Shown piece after piece: positions 14,819-21,703 of a stretch of DNA of 33,111 nt. The translations under genes and the position numbers were made by a program. Source of the stretch: CAKRJP01 sp963658085 (GTDB lineage: Bacteria > Bacillota > Clostridia > Lachnospirales > Lachnospiraceae); assembly GCA_963658085.1 (NCBI GenBank), contig CAVKOU010000025.1, positions 1 to 33,111 of the forward strand. Direction: 5' to 3'. The notes under the pieces were generated by a model. The model was not told the DNA's origin and ran no database searches. It saw only the letters and a program-made list of their open reading frames with translations. The first letter of the stretch is position 1; each line of letters starts with the position of its first letter.

Positions 14819-14847
14819 ATCCTAAACATGGGGGAGAAAAAAGTCAA
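14819..14847 (-). promoter_or_regulatory. Promoter of the TPP riboswitch-thiT transcript
   Basis: Minus strand: TTGACT (14847-14842), 17-base spacer, TAGGAT (14824-14819). It lies about 30 bases before the riboswitch core. Confidence 0.6.
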
Positions 14848-14865
14848 GAGAAGAAGTCTGGTTGA

Positions 14866-14894
14866 TTGCGATTTTAATATGAAAATGGTAAAAT
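14866..14894 (+). promoter_or_regulatory. Promoter of the phosphodiesterase gene
   Basis: TTGCGA (14866-14871), 17-base spacer, TAAAAT (14889-14894); divergent from the thiT promoter. Confidence 0.5.
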
Positions 14895-14971
14895 ACAGTA
14901 GTTGTAGAGGAAAACATCAAAGGAAATGGAAGAAAAAATCGAGAGAAAGCTGGCGAGAGGGAAAATGATCT

Positions 14972-16867
14972 ATGGATGATAAAAAAGAAAAAAATACAAA
15001 ACCAAAAAAAGAAAAGAAACTTAGCGATTATAAATATAATAAAAAAGTTGCCCGTGGACTTCTGGGACGTGTGCGCTATAGTTTACTGCAAACCCAGATC
15101 TTATATTTGATTGTTTCCTATTTAATAGTCATGCCGGCTGTTCAAGCTTTATGGAGTTTTGCTCTATGGCTTTCTCCTAAGGGTTATGTTACAACGGATA
15201 CCATAAAAACGGTTTTTCGTGCACCGAGTATCCTGCTCGCGATTGTAGTTATTGCAATAGGAATCGCATGGTGGACGTTGTATGAGTTTTCGTTGATCTT
15301 AAACGGTCTCGACTGTGCCTACCGGGGAGAGGAGATCCGGTTGCTTCCCTTATTAAAAAGAAGTGCTGGCTGCATAAAAAAAGCATTGTATCCAAGAAAT
15401 TGGTTGGTCTTTATCTATGTGGCTGTATTGATTCCCTTTACAAATCTTTTTCTGAGCTCCAATTACATTGATCAGTTGCAGGTGCCGGAATATATTGCAG
15501 AGGCGATTGAAGATCATATGGTTACCCAGGTATTATATGGACTGGTAATTATAGTTGCCATGTTGCTGGTTTTAATCTGGATTCTGAGCTTGCATCATTT
15601 TATCCTTGGGGGAAAGGATTTTATAGAAGCTTGTAAATGCAGTGTGAGGTGGATTGAAAATCATCCAATTAAGAAGACCATTATGCTATTTCGATGGAGT
15701 ATTCGATGTACCCTGGTTATGGGAGTGCTCCTATTGTTTCCGGTTCTTTTAGGTTTTGTGGCTTTATTGGTAATGGGGATACGAAATACAGATGTAATGT
15801 TGGCTCTATGGAGAACCTGGGAAATTATCGGAGCTCCTTTTGGAGGTTTTATCATTGGCTGCATTATGATGCTTTCTATATTTGCATTTCTCAGCGGCAT
15901 CTATTATCAACAGGGAGATGAGACGAAAGAGAAGGAAGAAAATATTTCCGGATTGTTGCAGAAAAATAAAGATTATCGGAAGGGTGGACGCATTTTTATT
16001 CTTGTTACCTGCCTGGTCGTGGCATTATTTTTTGGAATGATCTCTACCGCTGCATTTTATTCTCCGGAAGTTGAGGAAAGTATTGTAAGTTATACCAATC
16101 CAAAGATTACAGTAACAAGTCACAGAGGATATTCGGCAGTAGCTCCGGAAAATACCTTGCCTTCCTTTGAGGCAGCCATTGATGCCGGAGCGGATTGTGC
16201 GGAATTGGATGTTCAGCTAACCAAAGATGGGGTGGTGATGCTGACACATGATACCAATTTAAAACGCACTACGGGGAAGGATGCCAATATCTATGATCTG
16301 ACTTATGACGAGGTGCGTGAACTTGATGCGGGAAGCTTCTTTAGTGCAAAATTTAAGGGAACGAAAGTGCCTACTTTACAGGAAGTTATGGATCTTTGCA
16401 AAGGAAAGATTCGATTAAATATAGAGATTAAACCAAGCAGTGAGACACCGGATTTGGAGGAGAAGGTGGCTTACTTGATCGAGGATAATGGTTGGACGAA
16501 TGATTGTACGGTGACTTCTCTTAGCTATGAAAGTTTGGGGAAAGTGAAGAAAGTGGCACCGGAGATTCAGTGTGGTTACATCCTGGCGGTGGGAGTAGGA
16601 AATTATTACGGACTAAAGAATGCAGATTTCTTTAGCGTGGAAGCTACATTTGTTAGTCAGAATATGGTAAGTGCACTTCATGCTTTGGGGAAAGGAGTCT
16701 CTGTGTGGACTATAGATAGGGAAAGCGATGCTGAGAAGGTGAGAGACTTGGGAGTGGACGATATTATTACCGGAGATGTGGAAATGATTCAGACAGTACT
16801 AAGTCAAAAGTCTGACTTTGAACAGCTGTTGGTGGATGGAGTTAATCAGATAAAAAATAGTAACTAA
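14972..16867 (+). CDS. Membrane-anchored glycerophosphodiester phosphodiesterase
   Basis: Two-domain protein of 631 residues. Residues 30-370 form a membrane domain with about eight hydrophobic segments (GPDPase_memb type) after a Lys-rich cytosolic start. The C-terminal 250 residues form a GlpQ/UgpQ-type TIM barrel: TSHRGYSAVAPENT with His384 and Glu393, CAELDVQLTKDGVVMLTHD with the metal and catalytic residues, LNIEIKPSS, and SVWTIDRESDAEKV near the end. Such enzymes hydrolyse glycerophosphodiesters to sn-glycerol 3-phosphate and an alcohol; membrane-tethered Gram-positive forms may act on lipid head groups or lipoteichoic acid precursors. The catalytic domain follows a final span at about 345-365, so it is probably outside the membrane. 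The start follows GAGAGGGAAAATGATCT. A perfect inverted repeat covers the stop codon. Confidence 0.9.
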   Translation: MDDKKEKNTKPKKEKKLSDYKYNKKVARGLLGRVRYSLLQTQILYLIVSYLIVMPAVQALWSFALWLSPKGYVTTDTIKTVFRAPSILLAIVVIAIGIAWWTLYEFSLILNGLDCAYRGEEIRLLPLLKRSAGCIKKALYPRNWLVFIYVAVLIPFTNLFLSSNYIDQLQVPEYIAEAIEDHMVTQVLYGLVIIVAMLLVLIWILSLHHFILGGKDFIEACKCSVRWIENHPIKKTIMLFRWSIRCTLVMGVLLLFPVLLGFVALLVMGIRNTDVMLALWRTWEIIGAPFGGFIIGCIMMLSIFAFLSGIYYQQGDETKEKEENISGLLQKNKDYRKGGRIFILVTCLVVALFFGMISTAAFYSPEVEESIVSYTNPKITVTSHRGYSAVAPENTLPSFEAAIDAGADCAELDVQLTKDGVVMLTHDTNLKRTTGKDANIYDLTYDEVRELDAGSFFSAKFKGTKVPTLQEVMDLCKGKIRLNIEIKPSSETPDLEEKVAYLIEDNGWTNDCTVTSLSYESLGKVKKVAPEIQCGYILAVGVGNYYGLKNADFFSVEATFVSQNMVSALHALGKGVSVWTIDRESDAEKVRDLGVDDIITGDVEMIQTVLSQKSDFEQLLVDGVNQIKNSN

Positions 16868-16884
16868 CATATATTAGTTACTAT
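16857..16884. repeat. Perfect 11-base inverted repeat over the phosphodiesterase stop codon
   Basis: ATAGTAACTAA (16857-16867) and TTAGTTACTAT (16874-16884) with a six-base loop. The stop codon TAA is inside the left arm. No T-run follows, so it is not a classical terminator; it may protect the 3' end or attenuate read-through into the EamA gene. Confidence 0.65.
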
Positions 16885-16931
16885 CAGAAAAATATTGATA
16901 ATTTATTCGAATTTGGGGGAATTTGGAAATC

Positions 16932-17834
16932 ATGGAGAGGAAAAAAGGAATAATGGCGGCGTTTGGAGCTGGGCTTGCATGGGGGTGCACCAGTCCCATC
17001 GCCCAGTATCTATTTGATAGCAAGGGGATTGTATCTCAGTGGTTGGTCCCTTGCAGGTTGGTGCTTGCAGGAGTAGTTTTGCTTTTGTATGGCACTACTA
17101 TAAAAAAGCAAAAACTAGTTGCAATTTTTAAGGATAAAAAAGATACATTGCGATTGTTTGCAGTAGGAATTTTGGGAATGATGGGAATGCAATATACGTT
17201 CTTTGCGGCAATTCAGGAAACTAACGCAGGAATTGCTACCATATTTCAATATTTAAACCCGGCCTTGCTGCTTTTATTTTATGCGCTGGTTTATCGGGTA
17301 CTTCCCGGCGTGAAAGAAATCGTTGCGGTAAGCTGTTCAGTGCTGGGAATATTTTTAGTGGCTACTCAAGGGAATGTTCATGAACTTGGTATTTCCAGAA
17401 TGGGATTTGTCTATGGAATAGCCCTGGCTGTCGCAACGTGTTTTTACGGAGTACTTCCGGGACCTTTGCTGAAAAAATATCCATCGGAGATGGTTTGTGG
17501 ATTGGCTATGACAATAGGCGGAGTGGTACTAAGTATTGTCTTTAAGCCTTGGACAATACAGGTGCACATGGATGCAACCGTGCTGGTGGGATATCTTGTG
17601 ATCGTGATCCTTGGGACAATCCTTCCATTTGTATTGTATTTGGCGGCGGTCAAGTATGTGGGAGGGGTTTATGCAGGACTGTTATCCAGTGTGGAACCAG
17701 TGGCCGCTACATTGACGGCAGCAGTATTTCTGGGAACGGCATTCCCGGTGATAGATTTGTTGGGATTTGCTTTAGTCTTGTCTACGCTTTTTATATTAAA
17801 TGCAGGGAAAAATGAACAATTAAAATCTGCATGA
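16932..17834 (+). CDS. EamA/DMT family permease
   Basis: Membrane protein of 300 residues with ten hydrophobic segments arranged as two EamA repeats, the drug/metabolite transporter architecture. Seen: GIMAAFGAGLAWGCTSPIAQ in the first helix, then TNAGIATIFQYLNPALLLL closing repeat one. LAVATCFYGVLPGPLLKKYP starts repeat two, and GGVYAGLLSSVEPVAATLTAAVFLG closes it. These carry the family's paired proline-containing helices. Substrates of such exporters include amino acids, metabolites and drugs; none can be named here. The start is ambiguous: ATG 16932 (GGGGGA 11 bases upstream, a wide gap), TTG 16923 (too close) or ATG 16953. It follows the phosphodiesterase by 64 bases and may be partly co-transcribed. 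Confidence 0.85.
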   Translation: MERKKGIMAAFGAGLAWGCTSPIAQYLFDSKGIVSQWLVPCRLVLAGVVLLLYGTTIKKQKLVAIFKDKKDTLRLFAVGILGMMGMQYTFFAAIQETNAGIATIFQYLNPALLLLFYALVYRVLPGVKEIVAVSCSVLGIFLVATQGNVHELGISRMGFVYGIALAVATCFYGVLPGPLLKKYPSEMVCGLAMTIGGVVLSIVFKPWTIQVHMDATVLVGYLVIVILGTILPFVLYLAAVKYVGGVYAGLLSSVEPVAATLTAAVFLGTAFPVIDLLGFALVLSTLFILNAGKNEQLKSA

Positions 17835-18018
17835 AATTTTTTTGGACATAATTTGTCGTTTTTATAACCCTTAAAACAAAAATTTGACATAAAAATAAAA
17901 TGTAAAATCCGGTTTCTGATTTCTTTTGGACAATATCCACAGAAAGCTGAATATATATAATTATTTTCTATAAGTATTATATAATGAAAACATGTGAAAA
18001 GATTGACAGACCACAGTC

Positions 18019-18057
18019 CCTCTTCTATATTTTACTTGTGTAGATCATATAGGGAGG
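18019..18057 (+). promoter_or_regulatory. Leader hairpin masking the TauE/SafE ribosome binding site
   Basis: CCTCTTCTATA (18019-18029) can pair with TATAGGGAGG (18048-18057) with one bulged T and one G-U pair. The right arm contains the whole Shine-Dalgarno sequence GGGAGG. A TATAAT at 17980-17985 is a candidate -10 upstream, with a poor -35. Confidence 0.45.
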
Positions 18058-18066
18058 TGCTTTGAA

Positions 18067-18960
18067 ATGTCCGATTTTAAAGATTTTTTTAACGTAACTA
18101 ACATTCTGAAAACCGCTATCATCCTTTACGCCCTTGTATTTTTTGTATATTTTGTAAAGGATTGTTTGGCGCACAAGGAAGATTTTAAAGGACGCAAATT
18201 TATTACGCTGTTGATTATCGGATTTGTAACCAATTTCTTTGATACATTGGGAATCGGAAGTTTTGCAACGACTCAGGCAAGTTTTAAATTTACGAAGTCT
18301 AGTCCGGATGAGATCATGCCAGGAACCTTAAATGTAGGAGATTGTATTCCGGTTATTTTTGAATTTGTTTTGTTTTTAGGATTGATTGAAATCGATTCTG
18401 TGACTTTGGTGGGAATGATCGCCGCAGCTATTGTAGGTGCAGTTGTAGGTGCCAAGCTTGTATCGGGATGGCCTATTAAAACCGTTCGTATCGCTCTGGG
18501 TACAGCCCTTCTTTTTATGGCTCTTTCCATGGCATGTCGCTTGATGGAAATCGGACCTTTTGGAACTGTAGGAACAGCTACCGGATTATACGGACTTAAG
18601 TTGTTTGTAGCAATCGTTGTTAACTTTTTCCTTGGTGCTCTTATGACCATCGGAGCAGGTCTTTATACTCCGTGTATTGCTCTTTGCAGTGCCTTGGGAT
18701 TAAATGTAAAGACAGCATTTCCTGTAATGTTTGGATCCTGTTCATTCTTAATGCCATCCTGCGGTTTGGAGTTTATTAAGAATGGTCGATATGATCGTGT
18801 TGGTGCGGCCTGCCTTACCGGCGGTGGAGTTTTTGGAGTTGCATTAGCTTTCTTTATTGTAAAGAGCTTACCGCTTACGATTCTTACCTGGTTGATCATT
18901 GTCGTTATGGTTATTACTGCAATTCTTTTCTATAAGGATGCATTTAAGAAGGAAGCTTAA
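18067..18960 (+). CDS. TauE/SafE family sulfite exporter-like permease
   Basis: Membrane protein of 297 residues with eight or so hydrophobic segments. The TauE/SafE pattern is visible in two halves: GFVTNFFDTLGIGSFATTQA with PDEIMPGTLNVGDCIPV in the first, and VVNFFLGALMTIGAGLYTPC with GLNVKTAFPVMFGSCSFLMP in the second. Members export sulfite, sulfoacetate or other small organic anions, and many have unknown substrates. The start has GGGAGG nine bases upstream, and that site can be folded into a hairpin. A strong terminator follows. The nearest sulfur-metabolism genes are 10 kb away, so context does not name a substrate. Confidence 0.88.
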   Translation: MSDFKDFFNVTNILKTAIILYALVFFVYFVKDCLAHKEDFKGRKFITLLIIGFVTNFFDTLGIGSFATTQASFKFTKSSPDEIMPGTLNVGDCIPVIFEFVLFLGLIEIDSVTLVGMIAAAIVGAVVGAKLVSGWPIKTVRIALGTALLFMALSMACRLMEIGPFGTVGTATGLYGLKLFVAIVVNFFLGALMTIGAGLYTPCIALCSALGLNVKTAFPVMFGSCSFLMPSCGLEFIKNGRYDRVGAACLTGGGVFGVALAFFIVKSLPLTILTWLIIVVMVITAILFYKDAFKKEA

Positions 18961-18963
18961 AAT

Positions 18964-19003
18964 AAAAAGTGTCTATCGCGTTCGGCGATAGACACTTTTT
19001 TAT
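18964..19003. terminator. Bidirectional terminator between TauE/SafE and mgtE
   Basis: AAAAAGTGTCTATCGC (18964-18979) pairs with GCGATAGACACTTTTT (18985-19000), a perfect 16-base stem with a 5-base loop. Each strand has a T-run after the G-C-rich core. Confidence 0.93.
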
Positions 19004-19016
19004 TTTAGAGAGCTGC

Positions 19017-19673
19017 TTATAACTGGAAGAGCATCGTTGCAATATTAAAGTAGATTAAAATGGAGAAAGTATCTACTACAGTAGTAATCAACGGAGATGC
19101 CATAATGGCTGGATCAAAATGTAGCTTCTTTGCTGCTAAAGGTAAGATGCATCCTACAAGTTTGGAAGCCATTACGGTGCAGATCAAAGAAGCGGCAATT
19201 ACCAAAGCTAATTTCGGATTTTTGTATTGGATCCAAATTCGTAATCCGTTAGATGCGGCTAAGGCAGCTCCCACGATCAAAGAGATGCGGAATTCCTTAA
19301 ACATTACTCGGAAGATGTCAGAAAAATGTATTTCATCTACAGCGATGCCTCGAATGATCAAAGTAGAGCTTTGTGAGCCACAGTTTCCACCGGTATCCAT
19401 AAGCATGGGAATAAAGGATACCAAAAGTGGGATAGTGGCAAAGGCATTCTCGTATTTGCTAATAATGTTGCCGGTGATAATTGAGGTAAACATTAAAACT
19501 AAAAGCCATGGAATACGGCTGGCTGCATGAGAGAGTACGGAAGTCTCAAAGTAAGCGGCTTCTGAATCTTTGGATTTAACAGATGCTGTAGCTTTGCTGG
19601 CAGTGCCCAGAATATTCTTTACAGCGTCCATTGAAAAATTTCTTTTCTTGTTGGTATAAGTTGTTCTGATCAT
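19017..19673 (-). CDS. mgtE: MgtE family magnesium channel, membrane domain only
   Basis: Membrane protein of 218 residues corresponding to the C-terminal channel domain of MgtE. Seen: SRIPWLLVLMFTSIITGNII, PLLVSFIPMLMDTGGNCGSQ followed by SSTLIIRG (the MgtE pore signature), then ISLIVGAALAASNG, VMASKLVGCILPL and FDPAIMASPLITTVVDTFSI. Full MgtE has about 450 residues with a cytosolic N domain and two CBS domains that close the channel at high magnesium. Both are absent, replaced by about 55 polar residues. The start is ATG 19673 with AGGAGG eight bases upstream; the open frame further up runs through a terminator and is not coding. Expression is under an M-box riboswitch, which supports a magnesium role. 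Confidence 0.9.
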   Translation of the reverse strand: MIRTTYTNKKRNFSMDAVKNILGTASKATASVKSKDSEAAYFETSVLSHAASRIPWLLVLMFTSIITGNIISKYENAFATIPLLVSFIPMLMDTGGNCGSQSSTLIIRGIAVDEIHFSDIFRVMFKEFRISLIVGAALAASNGLRIWIQYKNPKLALVIAASLICTVMASKLVGCILPLAAKKLHFDPAIMASPLITTVVDTFSILIYFNIATMLFQL

Positions 19674-19746
19674 AGTTATATCCTCCTGTTTGTCTTTTTC
19701 GTTTTGATAAGATGTTTTGGTAATAACTATCACTACCGGCTTCCAT
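19576..19746 (-). CDS. Candidate 56-residue leader ORF overlapping mgtE
   Basis: An ATG at 19746 has the best ribosome binding site in the region (AAGGAGGTGAGAAT). It opens a frame of 56 codons that starts after the M-box terminator and ends at TAA 19578-19576, 95 bases inside mgtE in a different frame. The predicted peptide is polar (rich in Tyr, Gln, Asn, Lys) and begins MEAGSDSYYQNILSK; I recognise no family. It could be a leader peptide coupling or limiting mgtE translation, or a chance frame. Confidence 0.35.
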   Translation of the reverse strand: MEAGSDSYYQNILSKRKRQTGGYNYDQNNLYQQEKKFFNGRCKEYSGHCQQSYSIC

Positions 19747-19771
19747 ATTCTCACCTCCTTATGTGTGTAAT

Positions 19772-19807
19772 AAAAAAACTCCGTCACTGCCTGAACAATG
19801 ACGGAGT
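19772..19807 (-). terminator. M-box-controlled intrinsic terminator
   Basis: Minus strand: ACTCCGTCA (19807-19799) pairs with TGACGGAGT (19786-19778), then a seven-base T-run (19778-19772). An alternative hairpin, GAGTTT/AAACTC at 19804-19818, shares bases with its left arm and can act as antiterminator. Confidence 0.92.
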
Positions 19808-19830
19808 TTTCGAAACTCATCTGTAAAAAT

Positions 19831-19992
19831 GCATCGTTCAAGCTTTAGCTTCGCAGGGCATAAACAATTGCATTAGGTTGCGCCTTCACGACACATCCTG
19901 CTAACCAACTCACCGTGTCTCCACGATCTTGCGGCAGCAATCTCCAGAATCTTTCGATTCAAAATCCCTGTGGTAACCTCACCTACCGAATG
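19831..19992 (-). ncRNA. M-box (ykoK) magnesium riboswitch upstream of mgtE
   Basis: On the minus strand the conserved parts appear in order: CGGTAGGTGAGGTTACC (P2 start), TTGCTGCCGCAAGATCGTGG, GGTTAGCAGGATGTGTC, CTAATGCAATTG, TATGCCCTGCG and GCTAAAGCTTGAACGATG. These follow the Bacillus mgtE M-box layout (GUUAGGUGAGG, UGCUGCC, AACAGGA, AAUGCA, UAUGCC, GCUAAAGCUC-ACGAU). Terminator and mgtE follow, so high magnesium should stop transcription. Confidence 0.93.
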
Positions 19993-20017
19993 GGCTATTC
20001 AATTTGAATACGCTGTT

Positions 20018-20046
20018 ATTGTATGTGTAGGGTTAATAATTGTCAA
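20018..20046 (-). promoter_or_regulatory. Promoter of the M-box-mgtE transcript
   Basis: Minus strand: TTGACA (20046-20041), 17-base spacer, TACAAT (20023-20018). GGGTT/AACCC inverted repeat arms surround the -35. Transcription would start about 20 bases before the M-box. Confidence 0.75.
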
Positions 20047-20074
20047 CCCTTTAAAATGTGAATATTTCGTGTCT

Positions 20075-21307
20075 TTATACCTGGTTGCTCTTCTTTTCAA
20101 CTTCCTGAAGCTTCATAGCACGAACCTTTAATGGGAGTCCAAATAAGGTAATGAATCCGCTGGCGTCGTTGTGATCATACATATCACCGGTAGTGAAGCT
20201 TGCAAGAGACTCGTTGTAAAGAGAGTACGGAGAAGTGGTTCCGGCTTTGATAATGTTACCTTTGTATAATTTGAATTTAACTTCACCGGTTACATATTCC
20301 TGTGTGCTTTCAATAAATGCCTGGATGGCCTCGCGAAGTGGTGTGAACCATTTTCCTTCGTAAACAACCTGAGACAATTTATTACCCATCTCTTCTTTTA
20401 CTTCATAGGTAGCACGGTCTAAAACTAATTCCTCTAACTGTTGATGTGCTTCATAAAGGATTGTTCCGCCTGGAGTCTCATAAACACCACGGGACTTCAT
20501 ACCTACAACACGGTTCTCAACGATATCAACGATACCGATTCCGTGCTTTCCGCCAAGTTCGTTTAACTTGCGGATGATATCAGAAACTTTCATTTCTTCG
20601 CCATTTACGCTCTTTGGAACACCCTTTTCAAAGGTCATTGTTACATATTCTCCCTCATCAGGAGCTTTCTCTGGTGTAGTAGAGAGAACTAACATATGCT
20701 CGTAGTTTGGTTCTAAACTTGGATCCTCAAGCTCTAAACCTTCGTGGCTGATGTGCCATAAGTTACGGTCGCGGCTGTAGCTGTGACTTGCGTCAAATGG
20801 AAGATCGATGCCGTGAGCTTTACAATAATCGATCTCGTCTTCTCTGGACTGCATGGTCCATACGTCTGTCATTCTCCAAGGAGCAATTACCTTGATGTCC
20901 GGAGCTAAAGCCTTGATGGCAAGCTCGAAACGAATCTGGTCATTTCCCTTACCGGTTGCACCATGGCAGATAGCAACAGCATCCTCCTTGCGAGCAATCT
21001 CTACTAATTTTTTTGCAATGGCCGGACGAGCCATAGATGTTCCCAATAAATACTTGTTCTCGTATACTGCATGTGCCTGTACACATGGAACAATATAATT
21101 GTCACAGAAATCATCAACGATATCTTCTATATATAACTTGGAAGCTCCGGATAATTTAGCTCTCTCGTCAAGTCCCTCTAATTCGCTCTCCTGACCGCAA
21201 TCTACGCAGCAGCAAATAACATCATAATTAAAGGTTTCCTTTAGCCAAGGGATAATAGCAGTAGTATCCAGACCGCCGGAATAGGCTAAAACAACTTTTT
21301 CTTTCAT
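20075..21307 (-). CDS. argG: Argininosuccinate synthase
   Basis: Joins citrulline and aspartate with ATP to make argininosuccinate, the penultimate step of arginine synthesis; cytosolic. Full length at 410 residues. Motifs: VVLAYSGGLDTTAIIPWLKE (ATP-binding P-loop-like SGGLDT) at the N-terminus, CVDCGQE, GTSMARPAIAKKLVEIA, ICHGATGKGNDQIRFE, DASHSYSRDRNLWHISHEG, and GIGIVDIVENRVVGMKSRG. TTTAGGAGGACTTCTACT precedes the ATG. It is transcribed away from argC across a shared control region with ARG-box-like sites, so it should be repressed by arginine. No argH follows, and no clear terminator is visible before the mgtE promoter. A possible 24-codon leader ORF overlaps its binding site. Confidence 0.98.
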   Translation of the reverse strand: MKEKVVLAYSGGLDTTAIIPWLKETFNYDVICCCVDCGQESELEGLDERAKLSGASKLYIEDIVDDFCDNYIVPCVQAHAVYENKYLLGTSMARPAIAKKLVEIARKEDAVAICHGATGKGNDQIRFELAIKALAPDIKVIAPWRMTDVWTMQSREDEIDYCKAHGIDLPFDASHSYSRDRNLWHISHEGLELEDPSLEPNYEHMLVLSTTPEKAPDEGEYVTMTFEKGVPKSVNGEEMKVSDIIRKLNELGGKHGIGIVDIVENRVVGMKSRGVYETPGGTILYEAHQQLEELVLDRATYEVKEEMGNKLSQVVYEGKWFTPLREAIQAFIESTQEYVTGEVKFKLYKGNIIKAGTTSPYSLYNESLASFTTGDMYDHNDASGFITLFGLPLKVRAMKLQEVEKKSNQV

Positions 21308-21415
21308 AGTAGAAGTCCTCCTAAATGTATAATTTAATTTTCATGGCAACTGCCAGGAGTCTCAAGAATAAAAATGTCCGTAGCAGTAGCTTCATAAGCT
21401 TGTAATGCAAGACTC

Positions 21416-21445
21416 ACTATACACTAAACGAAATGAATATTCAAG
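21416..21445 (-). promoter_or_regulatory. argG promoter with ARG-box-like palindrome
   Basis: Minus strand: TTGAAT (21444-21439), 17-base spacer, TATAGT (21421-21416). The palindrome TGAATATTCA (21434-21443) covers the -35 and resembles an ArgR/AhrC box (TGAAT..ATTCA). Arginine-loaded ArgR would repress from here. Confidence 0.6.
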
Positions 21446-21462
21446 ATATTTTTCAGATAAAC

Positions 21463-21497
21463 TTGCATAATATGCATGAATAATGTATAATTATGCA
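21463..21497 (+). promoter_or_regulatory. argC operon promoter inside an ARG-box cluster
   Basis: TTGCAT (21463-21468), 17-base spacer, TATAAT (21486-21491). ARG-box-like half-sites overlap it: TTGCATAATATGCA, TGAATAATGTATAATTATGC. TGNATAA-type half-sites facing each other are typical of ArgR/AhrC targets in Firmicutes. Confidence 0.6.
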
Positions 21498-21703
21498 ATA
21501 CTGATGCATGCAGAGCACAGAGCATTTGTAGAAAGTCTATGTAAAGACTATAAGATGGGGCATGCATTGAATAAGAACCAACGGATACTGTCTTAGTGCT
21601 AGACAACCATAGGAAAGTAGTATAAGATAGAAAGTTGTATCAAAATGTTAGATAAAAACCTTATGCTAGGTTTGAGAAAATAGATGAAATTAGGAGGAAA
21701 TCC

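Larger units (their letters stand above)
21308..21703. promoter_or_regulatory. 396-base divergent arginine control region
   Basis: Gap between argG and argC. It holds the argG promoter and ARG box (21416-21445), the argC promoter with an ARG-box cluster (21463-21497), and a long argC leader. Small hairpins in that leader are AGTCT/AGACT near 21535-21550 and AAACCT/AGGTTT at 21656-21673. I see no T-box, riboswitch or terminator in it. The argC start has AGGAGG upstream. Confidence 0.6.

Noticed and set aside
14675..14968. 97-codon plus-strand ORF before the phosphodiesterase gene
   Set aside because: It lies across the TPP riboswitch and both divergent promoters, has no ribosome binding site and a composition that reflects the RNA element.
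19674..19841. N-terminal extension of mgtE to 274 residues
   Set aside because: The added codons cover the M-box terminator and part of its antiterminator; ATG 19673 with AGGAGG is the real start.
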